Below are positions 46,945 to 55,581 of a stretch of DNA of 64,000 nt, in pieces (position 1 is the first letter of the stretch; every line of letters starts with the position of its first letter). Origin of the DNA: Bradyrhizobium frederickii (GTDB taxonomy: Bacteria; Pseudomonadota; Alphaproteobacteria; Rhizobiales; Xanthobacteraceae); NCBI RefSeq assembly GCF_004570865.1, contig NZ_SPQS01000008.1, forward strand, positions 62,001 to 126,000. The letters run 5' to 3'. The notes below the pieces were generated by a model. The model worked only from the letters and a program-made list of their open reading frames with translations, ran no database searches and was not told the origin of the DNA. Both the position numbers and the translations under genes were made by a program.

Positions 46945-48171
46945 CTACTTCTTCACCAGCGGACAATCGCTGTCCTTGAGCGGCTTGGCCGCGTCCTCGG
47001 GCGCGATGGTGGCAACCAGCTTGTAATAGTCCCACGGTCCCTTCGACTCCTCGGGCTTCTTCACCTCGAACAGATAGGCCGGGATGAGGCGGCGTCCGTC
47101 CTGGCGCAGCGGGCCCTTGCCGAACAGCGGATCGTCAGTCGGCAGCTCCTTCATCTTGGCGACGACCTTGGCGCCGTCATGCGGATTGCTGCCGAGCGCT
47201 TCCATCGCCTTCAAATAATGCAGGATCTCGGCGTAGAGGCCTGCGACCGTCATCGAGGGCATCGAGCCCTTGGGCGAGACCTTCTGGAAGCGCTTCGACC
47301 ATTCGCGGGTCTGGTCGTTGAGGTCCCAATAGAAGGATTCGGTGAAGGTCAGGCCCTGCGCGGTCTTCAGGCCGAGCGAGTGCACGTCGTTGATGAACAG
47401 CAGCAGCGCGGCGAGCTTCTGACCGCCCTGGACGATGCCGAACTCGGCGGCCTGCTTGATCGCGTTGGTGGTGTCGCCGCCCGCATTGGCGAGGCCGATG
47501 ATCTTGGCCTTGGAGGACTGCGCCTGAAGCAGGAACGAGGAGAAGTCCGCCGTGTTCAGCGGGTGCTTGACGCCGCCGAGCACCTTGCCGCCGGTGGCCG
47601 TGACGACCGCGCCGGTGTCGCGCTCCAGCGCATGGCCGAAGGCATAATCGGCGGTGAGGAAGAACCAGCTGTCGCCGCCCGCCTTGGTCAGCGCCTTGCC
47701 GGTGCCGTTGGCGAGCATGTAGGTGTCGTAGGTGAACGAGACGGTGTTGGGCGTGCAGGCCTTGCCGGTGAGATCGGCGGTGGCCGCACCCGAGTTGAGC
47801 AGCACCGCGTTCTTTTCCTTGACGAGGTTGCTCACCGCGAGCGCAACGCCCGAGCTCGGCGTGTCGGCGATGGCATCGACCTTGTCGGCATCGATCCACT
47901 GCCGGGCGATGTTGACGCCGATGTCGGGCTTGTTCTGGTGATCGCCGGAGAGGACCTCAACGGTCCAGCCCTTGGCCTTCAGGCCGGAATCCTCGACCGC
48001 CATCTTCACCGCCGCGACCGAGTTCGGGCCGCCGATGTCGGCATAGAGGCTCGACATGTCGTTGAGCACGCCGATCTTGACGGTCTTGTCCTGCGCGAAA
48101 GCGGATGTTGCAAAACCGAAGGCGGCACAGGCCAGAAGGGCCGCGGAGCGGCGGGCGAACGTTGTCGTCAT
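46945..48171 (-). CDS. Orphan Liv-type periplasmic substrate-binding protein
   Basis: 408 residues with signal peptide (about 1-26, ending ATSAFAQ) and the opening VKIGVLNDMSSLYADIGGPN. It is a close paralogue of the binding protein at 32407-33627, sharing DHQNKPDIG, ARQWIDA, YAFGHALERDT and VKHPLNTADFSSFLLQAQ. No permease or ATPase gene is beside it, so it may feed the transporter at 30856-35526 or another one elsewhere. ATG at 48171 has GGAGGAAA upstream. Confidence 0.9.
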   Translation of the reverse strand: MTTTFARRSAALLACAAFGFATSAFAQDKTVKIGVLNDMSSLYADIGGPNSVAAVKMAVEDSGLKAKGWTVEVLSGDHQNKPDIGVNIARQWIDADKVDAIADTPSSGVALAVSNLVKEKNAVLLNSGAATADLTGKACTPNTVSFTYDTYMLANGTGKALTKAGGDSWFFLTADYAFGHALERDTGAVVTATGGKVLGGVKHPLNTADFSSFLLQAQSSKAKIIGLANAGGDTTNAIKQAAEFGIVQGGQKLAALLLFINDVHSLGLKTAQGLTFTESFYWDLNDQTREWSKRFQKVSPKGSMPSMTVAGLYAEILHYLKAMEALGSNPHDGAKVVAKMKELPTDDPLFGKGPLRQDGRRLIPAYLFEVKKPEESKGPWDYYKLVATIAPEDAAKPLKDSDCPLVKK

Positions 48172-48338
48172 AAAAGGTTTCCTCCATTGTCAAATATGCG
48201 GACGGCTCTTTTGAGGAGTCTTGGTCCTTCCGATGGCTCTAGCCTGTCCGAGCGCCGGCGGCAATGCGCCTAAAGCCGGACGATGCTGCGTCGTAGCGTC
48301 ATCTCTCGGTTAACTTTTGGGCAAAATGCGTCAAGACG

Positions 48339-49487
48339 CTATTTCAGCGCGTCCGATGTCAGCCTGAATTTCTGGATGCGCTTTCCGGTATCGACCTCGG
48401 CGGTATAGACGTTACCCTTGGCGTCGATCGCCATGGCGTGCACCCAGTGGAATTGACCGGCGTTGCGGCCGCTATGCCCGAAGCTGCCGACCACGCTGCC
48501 GTCCTCGCGCTTGATCACCCTGATCTCGTTGTTCTCGCCGTCGGCGCTGAGCAGATAGGTCTGCTTCGGATCGGGCCAGAGCGCGATGTCCCACACCGCG
48601 CCGTTGCCGAGCGTGTTCTTCTCGAAGAAGAACTCCTTCACGAAGCTGCCGTCCTTTTTGAACACCTGGATGCGGTTGTTGATGCGATCGCAGACATAGA
48701 CGAGGCCGTCATTGGCGAGCTTCACGCAATGGACCGGATTGCCGAACTGCTGAGCAACCGGAGCCTTGGGGTCGTAGGGACCTTGCTTGGCATCGTCGGG
48801 CTTGTTGCCATAGGCGCCCCAATGCCGCTTGTAGGCGAGGCTGGTCGCGTCGAACACGATGACGCGGCGGTTGCCATAGCCGTCGGCGACGTAGATCTCG
48901 TTCGCTTCCTTGTCGAGCGCGGTTTCGGCGGGCTTGCCGAGCTGGGTCGTGTCGTTGCTGCCAAGGCTTGGCGCGAACTTGCCGATCTGGGCGACGAACT
49001 TGCCGTCGAGCGTGAATTTCAGGATCGCGTTGTCGTTGTCGGCATTGCCGCCGACCCAGACGAAGCCGCGCTCGTCGACCTCGATGCCGTGCTCGCGGCC
49101 GACCCATTCGTAGCCCTGGCCCGGGCCGCCCCAGGACCGCAGCAGATTGCCGTCGGCGTCAAATTCGAGCACGGGCGGCGCCGACACGCAGCATTTCGAA
49201 CGCGGTGGATTGAGGCTTGCGCCCTTCTCGTCGTCGGTGAGCGAGCGCGGGCGGTGGATCACCCAGATATGGCCCTGCCCATCGACGGTGATACCGCCGA
49301 CCTGGCCGAGGATCCAGTTGTTGGGCAGCTGCTTCGGCCAGGACGCATCGACTGCGAAGGTCGGGACGTCGCCGGCTCGCGCCGTGCCCGGAACCATCAA
49401 GGCGATGGCGGCGATCAGGATGGAGATGGCGTGAGAGACATTTGCGAGCGCGCGCGCAAAGCCTGCGCGATCATGCCATGATGCCAT
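48339..49487 (-). CDS. NHL-repeat beta-propeller protein, exported
   Basis: 382 residues. The first 39 residues form a long export signal ending PGTARAG; a start further in would shorten it. The mature part begins FAVDASWPKQLPNNWILGQV and carries repeated NHL-type blades (GGITVDGQGHIWVIHRP, HGIEVDERGFVWVGG, EIYVADGYGNRRVIVFD, LVYVCDRINNRIQVFKK). Such periplasmic propellers resemble peptidyl-alpha-hydroxyglycine amidating lyase or SMP-30-type scaffolds. The function is unknown. Confidence 0.8.
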   Translation of the reverse strand: MASWHDRAGFARALANVSHAISILIAAIALMVPGTARAGDVPTFAVDASWPKQLPNNWILGQVGGITVDGQGHIWVIHRPRSLTDDEKGASLNPPRSKCCVSAPPVLEFDADGNLLRSWGGPGQGYEWVGREHGIEVDERGFVWVGGNADNDNAILKFTLDGKFVAQIGKFAPSLGSNDTTQLGKPAETALDKEANEIYVADGYGNRRVIVFDATSLAYKRHWGAYGNKPDDAKQGPYDPKAPVAQQFGNPVHCVKLANDGLVYVCDRINNRIQVFKKDGSFVKEFFFEKNTLGNGAVWDIALWPDPKQTYLLSADGENNEIRVIKREDGSVVGSFGHSGRNAGQFHWVHAMAIDAKGNVYTAEVDTGKRIQKFRLTSDALK

Positions 49488-49568
49488 GGCGACCTCCCTT
49501 GTTGTTGGCTTGGCGGCTTGCTGCCGCCTGAGCGCGGGCAGTCAATCGCGGGGAGGCATTCGAGTCAA

Positions 49569-50309
49569 TCAGGCCGGCGCGCGGAAGCTCATCAGCGTGC
49601 GGGTCTTGTAGTCGTAGAACCTGCCGGTCTCGGTCCAGTCGGGCGCGCACATCGGCACGATCAATTCGGCGACTTGCTCTGGCGCGTCGAGCGTCGCCGG
49701 ATCCTCGCCCGGCATCAGCGTGGCGCGCATGCGGGTGCGGACCGGGCCGGGATTGAACAGGTTGACGCGCAGCTTGGTGTTCGCGGTCTCCTGCGCCCAG
49801 GCGCGCGCCAATGTTTCCAGCGCGGCTTTCGAGGCGGCATAGGGGCTGACATAGGCGGTTGCCTTGTTGGCGGCGCCCGAGGTGATGAACACGGCGCGGC
49901 CGGCATCGGACTGCCTCAGCAGCGGCTCCATGCAGCGGATCAGCTGGAAATTGGCGGAGACGTTGACGGCCATCACGTCGTTGAAGGTCTTCAGCTCGAT
50001 ATGGCCGATCGGCGAGGAGGGGCCGAGCACGCCGGCATTGCCGACGAGGATGTCGAGCTTGCCGTAGCGCTCGTGCAGGCCTGCGCCGAGGCGCGCGATG
50101 CCGTCGGAATCGGTGAGGTTGAGCGGCACCAGGGTGGCGCTGCCGCCGAGTTTGCGGATCTCGTCGTCGAGTTCTTCCAGCCCGCCTTGCGTGCGCGCGG
50201 TGGCGACAATATGCGCGCCGGCCTTCGCCAGAGCGAGGGCCGTGGCATAGCCGATGCCGCGCGAGGCGCCGGTGACGAGAGCGATGCGGTTGGCGAGGGG
50301 CTGTGTCAT
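49569..50309 (-). CDS. SDR-family NAD(P)-dependent oxidoreductase
   Basis: 246 residues. The cofactor motif TGASRGIG (about 14-21), then VGNAGV, the serine in VFITSGAA and the YAASKAALE active site mark a classical short-chain dehydrogenase. Downstream of purF in this direction, it sits where an SDR lies in many rhizobial genomes. The closing section ends in a short C-terminal helix (YDYKTRTLMSFRAPA). Substrate unknown. Confidence 0.88.
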   Translation of the reverse strand: MTQPLANRIALVTGASRGIGYATALALAKAGAHIVATARTQGGLEELDDEIRKLGGSATLVPLNLTDSDGIARLGAGLHERYGKLDILVGNAGVLGPSSPIGHIELKTFNDVMAVNVSANFQLIRCMEPLLRQSDAGRAVFITSGAANKATAYVSPYAASKAALETLARAWAQETANTKLRVNLFNPGPVRTRMRATLMPGEDPATLDAPEQVAELIVPMCAPDWTETGRFYDYKTRTLMSFRAPA

Positions 50310-50323
50310 CGTCGAATACTTCC

Positions 50324-50408
50324 GTCATGCCCGGGCTTGTCCCGGCCATCCACGTTCTTTGCGGCGGGTATTACAGACGTGGATGGCCGGGACAAGCCCG
50401 GCCATGAC
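50324..50408. repeat. 85-bp inverted repeat (32-bp arms) between SDR and purF
   Basis: The left arm at 50324-50355 and the right arm at 50377-50408 are inverted copies of 32 bases with one mismatch, separated by 21 bases. The motif GGCTTGTCCCGGCCATCCAC in the arms is typical of a dispersed Bradyrhizobium element. It has the size and form of a small MITE-like or RPE-like palindrome and lies in the gap between two genes of the same direction. Confidence 0.85.
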
Positions 50409-50450
50409 GAAAAAGGCAGCCTCTGACGAGCTCCCGGGGACGCCCCTTCG

Positions 50451-51974
50451 TCAGCTCGCCTCGGCCAGCAGCGACAGCTGCCGCGGCTGCTGCTCGGTCT
50501 GGGTCTGGTCGGTGAGGTGGGTCGGATAGGCGCCGGTAAAACAATGATCCGAGAATTTCGGATTGGCGGGGTCGCGGCCGGGCTCGCCCATGGCGCGGTA
50601 CATGCCGTCGATCGAAAGGAAGGCGAGCGAGTCGGCGCCGATGATCTCGCGCATCTCCTCCAGCGAATGCGTCGCCGCCAGAAGACCGCCGCGGTCGGGC
50701 AGGTCGATGCCGTAATAATCGGGATACAGGATCGGGGGCGAGGCGAGGCGGAAGTGCACTTCCTTGGCGCCGGCATCGCGCATCATGCGCACGATCTTCT
50801 TCGAGGTGGTACCGCGCACCAGCGAGTCGTCGATCAGGATGATGCGCTTGCCCTCGATCGCGGCGCGGTTGGCCGAATGCTTCATGCGCACGCCGGATTC
50901 GCGGATCGCCTGGGTCGGCTGGATGAAGGTGCGGCCGACATAATGGTTGCGGATGATGCCGAGCTCGAACGGCACGCCGGAATGCTGGCTGTAGCCGACC
51001 GCGGCGGGCACGCCGGAATCCGGCACCGGCACGACGACGTCGATCGGCACGTGGCTCTCGCGCGCGAGCTGGGCACCGAAGGCCTTGCGGACCTCGTAGA
51101 CCGAGCGGCCGTGCACGATCGAATCCGGACGGGAGAAGTAGATGTATTCGAAGATGCAGGGACGCGGCGCCATCGGCGGGAACGGCTTGTGGATGTCCTG
51201 GCCGTTCTCGTCGAACACGATGACCTCACCCGGCTCGATGTCGCGAATGAAGCGCGCGCCGATGATGTCGAGTGCGCAGGTCTCCGAGGTCAGGATCGGG
51301 CAGCCGTCGAGCTCGCCGAGCACCAGCGGGCGGATGCCGCGCGGATCGCGCGCGCCGACCAGCTTCTTGTTGGTGAGCGAGACCAGCGCATAGGCGCCCT
51401 CGATCTCGCGTAGCGCGTCGATATAGCGCTCGATGAAGCGGCTGCGCCTGGAGCGCGCGACCAGGTGCAGGATCACCTCGGTGTCGGTGGTCGACTGCAT
51501 CATGGCGCCGCTTCGGACGAGCTCTCGGCGCAGCGTCAGGCCGTTGGTGAGGTTGCCGTTGTGGGCGACCGCAAGGCCGCCGGCATTGAGCTCGGCGAAC
51601 AGCGGCTGCACGTTGCGCAGGATGGTGGCGCCGGTGGTGGAATAGCGGACATGGCCGACCGCCATGTTGCCGGGTAGGCGGTCGATCACCTCGCGGCGGG
51701 AGAAGGTGTCGCCGACGAGGCCGAGCCGGCGTTCACTGTGAAACCGGCTGCCGTCGTAGGAGACGATGCCGGCGGCCTCCTGACCGCGGTGTTGAAGCGC
51801 ATGCAGGCCGAGCGCGGTGATGGCGGCGGCGTCGGGGTGGCCGTAGATGCCGAAGACGCCGCATTCCTCGCGCAGCGTATCTCCCTCCAGATCGTCCTGA
51901 ACCTCTAGCGCGGCCGGACCGGGGCCGGCGTGTGGATCGAGATCGAATTGGGCGTCCTGGTCAGGGTGTCGCAT
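50451..51974 (-). CDS. purF: Amidophosphoribosyltransferase
   Basis: 507 residues from ATG 51974. A 37-residue propeptide precedes the catalytic cysteine (C38 in REECGVFGIYG), which becomes the N-terminal nucleophile after cleavage. LGLHALQHRGQEAAGI and the PRTase signature RIILIDDSLVRGTTSKKIV follow. It commits PRPP to purine synthesis using glutamine. A TTG start at 52001 is possible but would sit directly after the cvpA stop. Order radA-cvpA-purF is conserved in alphaproteobacteria. Confidence 0.95.
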   Translation of the reverse strand: MRHPDQDAQFDLDPHAGPGPAALEVQDDLEGDTLREECGVFGIYGHPDAAAITALGLHALQHRGQEAAGIVSYDGSRFHSERRLGLVGDTFSRREVIDRLPGNMAVGHVRYSTTGATILRNVQPLFAELNAGGLAVAHNGNLTNGLTLRRELVRSGAMMQSTTDTEVILHLVARSRRSRFIERYIDALREIEGAYALVSLTNKKLVGARDPRGIRPLVLGELDGCPILTSETCALDIIGARFIRDIEPGEVIVFDENGQDIHKPFPPMAPRPCIFEYIYFSRPDSIVHGRSVYEVRKAFGAQLARESHVPIDVVVPVPDSGVPAAVGYSQHSGVPFELGIIRNHYVGRTFIQPTQAIRESGVRMKHSANRAAIEGKRIILIDDSLVRGTTSKKIVRMMRDAGAKEVHFRLASPPILYPDYYGIDLPDRGGLLAATHSLEEMREIIGADSLAFLSIDGMYRAMGEPGRDPANPKFSDHCFTGAYPTHLTDQTQTEQQPRQLSLLAEAS

Positions 51975-52001
51975 CTCGTCCGCGCCTCTCTTTAAGGGCA
52001 A

Positions 52002-52631
52002 TCAACGCGCCGCAGGTTTCTCGATCAGTTTCTTCAAACTGTCACGAGCAGGTTTACTGTATCCGTCGCCACTGCCCGAAGGCGGCTGCTCGGCATCAGC
52101 TTGATCATCATCTGGTTTGTTTTTCTTGAATCTCTTCAAGATGGTGTTCTCGGGGTCGTCGGGCAAGAGGGCCATCAGCCAATCCCCGGTTCCCTGCAGC
52201 ACCACGCGGGATTTCGCCCCAGTGACCCAGTCCGGGCGCTGCTTGTCCGGCACCAGCCAGGTGAAGAACAGGAACGCGACCACGACGATCAAAAGTCCGC
52301 GAGCCAGGCCGAACAGGAAGCCGAGGGTGCGGTCCAGCGCGCCGATGCGCGAATCCAGGATCATGTCGGAGATCCGGACCGTGATCACGGAGACCACGAC
52401 CAGGGTGCCGACGAATACGCCCGCGACCACGACGACGCTCGCCACCGTGTCGTTGTTGAAATAGGTCTTGGCGGTCGGCAGCAGCTTCGAGAACGAGTAG
52501 AGCGTCACGATCGCCGCCGCGCCCCAGGCCGCGATCGACAGGATTTCGCGCATGAAGCCGCGGACCATGGCGAGCAGGCCCGAGATCAGCATCACACCGA
52601 GCAGGATCAGGTCGAGGATGGTAACTGGCAT
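52002..52631 (-). CDS. cvpA: CvpA family membrane protein
   Basis: 209 residues, four membrane segments. The opening ILDLILLGVMLISGLLAMVR and FMREILSIAAWGAAAIVTLY are CvpA signatures. A cytoplasmic tail of about 70 residues (RFKKNKPDDDQADAEQ) follows. CvpA is linked to colicin V production, envelope stress and purine-operon expression. It is upstream of purF and next to radA as in other alphaproteobacteria. Confidence 0.9.
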   Translation of the reverse strand: MPVTILDLILLGVMLISGLLAMVRGFMREILSIAAWGAAAIVTLYSFSKLLPTAKTYFNNDTVASVVVVAGVFVGTLVVVSVITVRISDMILDSRIGALDRTLGFLFGLARGLLIVVVAFLFFTWLVPDKQRPDWVTGAKSRVVLQGTGDWLMALLPDDPENTILKRFKKNKPDDDQADAEQPPSGSGDGYSKPARDSLKKLIEKPAAR

Positions 52632-52798
52632 CGGCTGGTCTGGTCCGCTCGTACTTCAAAGGTGCTCTAGCGAATCGGTGTTTGGCCGCTGCCTTAAAAG
52701 AGGGGCAGACGGCGTTCCCGGCAAGGCCGCAACCACGCAATCCCATGCTGCTTTTGTGACGGCTGTATAGCGGCGGGCGCCTCCGGCGTCACCTCCAC

Positions 52799-54244
52799 CT
52801 AACCCTCTCCACGGCGGAATCTTGCCGGTGTGGCATTTTTCTCGGCCGGCGCGTTCGATTCGCCCCGGCGAGAGCCGCGGGCGGCGATCTCGGCCACCAA
52901 TGTCGTCAGGCTGTTGACCGCGTTCAGCGACAATCCGGCATCGCCGCCGCTCTCGCCGCGTGCCGATTCGGGCAGCACGGCGCGCTGGAAGCCGAGTTTT
53001 GCCGCCTCCTTCAGCCGGGCCGGGGTCTGCGCCACGGGACGCACCACGCCGGACAGCGAGATCTCGCCGAAATAAACGGCATCGGCGGGCAATTGCGCAT
53101 TAACCAGGGACGACACCAGCGCCGCGGCGGCGGCGAGGTCGGCCGCGGGCTCGTGGATGCGCAGGCCGCCGGCGACGTTCAGATAGACGTCGTGGCCAGA
53201 CAGCTTGACCCCGCAATGCGCCTCCAGCACCGCCAGCACCATCGAGAGCCGGCTCGGATCCCAGCCGACCACCGCGCGCCGCGGCGTGCCGAGCGAGGTC
53301 GGCGCCACCAGCGCTTGTAATTCGACCAGAACGGGCCGCGTGCCCTCAATACCCGCGAAGACTGCGGTGCCGGGCGTGCCGAGATCGCGCTCGGACAGGA
53401 ACAGCTCCGAGGGGTTGGTGACCTCGCGCAGGCCGAGGCCCGTCATCTCGAACACCCCGATCTCGTCGGTCGGGCCGAAGCGGTTCTTCACGGCGCGCAG
53501 GATGCGGAATTGCTGCGAGCCTTCGCCCTCGAATGACATTACGGCATCGACCATGTGCTCGACCACGCGGGGACCGGCGATCTGGCCGTCCTTGGTGACA
53601 TGGCCGACCAGGATGATGGCGGCGCCCGTTTTCTTGGCAAAACGGATCAGCGCCTGCGCCGAGGCCCGCACCTGGGTCACGGTGCCGGGCGCCGATTCCA
53701 CCGTGTCGGTCCACATGGTCTGGATCGAGTCGATCACGATCAGCCGGGGCACCGCGCCCTCCGACAGCGTCGAGACGATGTCCTCGACCGAGGTCTCGGC
53801 GGCGAGCTGCACCGGAGCGTCCGACAGCCCGAGCCGTTCGGCGCGCAGGCGCACCTGCGCGACCGCCTCTTCGCCGGAGATGTAGACGACGCGATGGCCG
53901 GCGCGTGCCAGCAGGCTGGTCGCCTGCGTCAGCAGCGTCGATTTGCCGATGCCGGGATCGCCGCCGACCAGCAGCACCGAGCCGCGGACGAAGCCGCCGC
54001 CGGTGACGCGGTCGAGCTCGGTCATCCCTGAGGACAGGCGCGGCGCGTCCGGGCTCTTGCCGGAAAGGCTCTCCAGCGCGAACGTCCGGCCCTTGCGCCT
54101 GGAGCGGATCGAGACCGGCACGCTGCCGCTGGTGTCCTCCTCGGCGAGCGTATTCCATTCGCCGCAGGACTCGCACTTGCCCTGCCAGCGGTTATAGGCC
54201 GCGCCGCAGTTCTGGCAGACGAAGGAGAGCGTGTTCTTGGCCAT
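52799..54244 (-). CDS. radA: DNA repair protein RadA
   Basis: 481 residues. The N-terminal zinc finger CQNCGAAYNRWQGKCESCGE (about 10-29) is followed by Walker A GGDPGIGKSTL (about 94-104) and the RadA motif AVKNRFGPTDEIGVFEM (about 250-266), then the Lon-like C-terminal domain (HDVYLNVAGGLRIHEPAADL). RadA is a RecA-like helicase that processes branched recombination intermediates. It starts a group read towards cvpA and purF. Confidence 0.95.
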   Translation of the reverse strand: MAKNTLSFVCQNCGAAYNRWQGKCESCGEWNTLAEEDTSGSVPVSIRSRRKGRTFALESLSGKSPDAPRLSSGMTELDRVTGGGFVRGSVLLVGGDPGIGKSTLLTQATSLLARAGHRVVYISGEEAVAQVRLRAERLGLSDAPVQLAAETSVEDIVSTLSEGAVPRLIVIDSIQTMWTDTVESAPGTVTQVRASAQALIRFAKKTGAAIILVGHVTKDGQIAGPRVVEHMVDAVMSFEGEGSQQFRILRAVKNRFGPTDEIGVFEMTGLGLREVTNPSELFLSERDLGTPGTAVFAGIEGTRPVLVELQALVAPTSLGTPRRAVVGWDPSRLSMVLAVLEAHCGVKLSGHDVYLNVAGGLRIHEPAADLAAAAALVSSLVNAQLPADAVYFGEISLSGVVRPVAQTPARLKEAAKLGFQRAVLPESARGESGGDAGLSLNAVNSLTTLVAEIAARGSRRGESNAPAEKNATPARFRRGEG

Positions 54245-54432
54245 GGGACGGGTGAGTCGAGGTTTCGGCTTGCTGATAGCACGGAATGGCGGGGCAATCG
54301 CCGCGCTTCGATGAGAGCTCGTACGCCAGATATACCTTTCATTAGCCCTGTACCGCCGTGGCCGGGTGGATTTTGCGAAGTGTTAGCGGACGCGGGTCCA
54401 CGCTCGGAACCATCGGGGGGCGGCGACGAGAC

Positions 54433-55581
54433 ATGATGAGATTCCTGCGAATATTGCTCGCTGTGGGCATGGCCTGCGGCGTTTTCGCGTCCGCCGGCCC
54501 CAGCTTTGCCAAACCCCTCGAGATCGTCTTCGTCAATCCCGGCAAGACCGGCGAGGTCTTCTGGGACATGGTGGCGCAGAGCATGCAGGCCGCCGGTCGT
54601 AAGCTCGACGCGCAGGTCGAGGTGCTGACCAGCGAACGCAATTATCGCACCATGCAGGAGCTCGGCCTCGGCGTGCTGGCACGTCAGGACAAGCCCGATT
54701 TCCTCATCCTGTCGAACGAGGAATCCGCCGCCGTTCCGATCATGGAGGCGGCCGAGGCTGCGGGCGTCAAGACGCTGCTGCTCTCGAACACGCTGATCGG
54801 CGAGGATGCGGCGCGCCTTGGACCGCCGCGGCAGAAGCTCAAGACCTGGCTCGGCGACATCACGACCGATCTTCAGACCGCGGGCGCGCGGATGGCCAAC
54901 GCCCTGATCGCGGCAGCGCGTGCCGAGAAATGGCAGAGCCCGGACGGCAGGATCCATATTCTCGGCATCGGCGGCGACGAGATCACGCCCGCCTCGATCG
55001 CGCGCAACGCCGGTCTCAAGCTGGCGGTGGATGCCGCCCCTGACGTCGTGGTGGACCGGCTGCTGTTCGCCAACTGGACGCAGTCGGAGGCCGAGCGCGT
55101 CACCACGAACTATCTGGGCTGGGCGTCGCGCAAGGAGATCCGCCCCGCCGGCATCTGGGCCGGAAACGATCCGATGGCGCTCGGCGCGCTGCGCGCGGTG
55201 GTCGCCGCCGGCCTCGTGCCCGGCCGCGACATCCAGCTGGTCGGCCTCAACTGGTCGGAGGATGCGCTGCGCGAGATCAGGGCAGGCCGCCTGCTGCTGA
55301 CCGACGGCGGGCATTTCCTGCTCGGTGGCTGGTCGATCGTCCTGCTGCGCGATTATGCCGATGGCTGCGATTTCGCGGCGGTCTCGCCCCGGGTCGAGGT
55401 CAAGACCTCCGCGATCACCCGGCAGAATCTCGGCTCGGTCGGTGACCTCATCAAGACGCGTGCGTTCGACCGGATCGACTTCGCGCGGTTCCGGGCGAAG
55501 GCGGGACGCTGCGGTCATTACGACTTCTCCCTCGATGCGCTGATTTCGTCCCTGCCGCTTCCCGAAGGCGCCGCCGACTGA
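54433..55581 (+). CDS. Periplasmic sugar-type binding protein paired with a c-di-GMP enzyme
   Basis: 382 residues. The signal peptide is MMRFLRILLAVGMACGVFAS and onwards to about residue 27. The mature part (LEIVFVNPGKTGEVFWDMVA; SNEESAAVPIMEAAEAAGVK; GIWAGNDPMALGALRAVVAA) is the family 4-like periplasmic ribose-binding fold. It overlaps the GGDEF-EAL gene by one base (TGATG) and no permease is near, so it probably serves as the sensing partner of that receptor. The ATG at 54433 is the first of two. Confidence 0.8.
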   Translation: MMRFLRILLAVGMACGVFASAGPSFAKPLEIVFVNPGKTGEVFWDMVAQSMQAAGRKLDAQVEVLTSERNYRTMQELGLGVLARQDKPDFLILSNEESAAVPIMEAAEAAGVKTLLLSNTLIGEDAARLGPPRQKLKTWLGDITTDLQTAGARMANALIAAARAEKWQSPDGRIHILGIGGDEITPASIARNAGLKLAVDAAPDVVVDRLLFANWTQSEAERVTTNYLGWASRKEIRPAGIWAGNDPMALGALRAVVAAGLVPGRDIQLVGLNWSEDALREIRAGRLLLTDGGHFLLGGWSIVLLRDYADGCDFAAVSPRVEVKTSAITRQNLGSVGDLIKTRAFDRIDFARFRAKAGRCGHYDFSLDALISSLPLPEGAAD

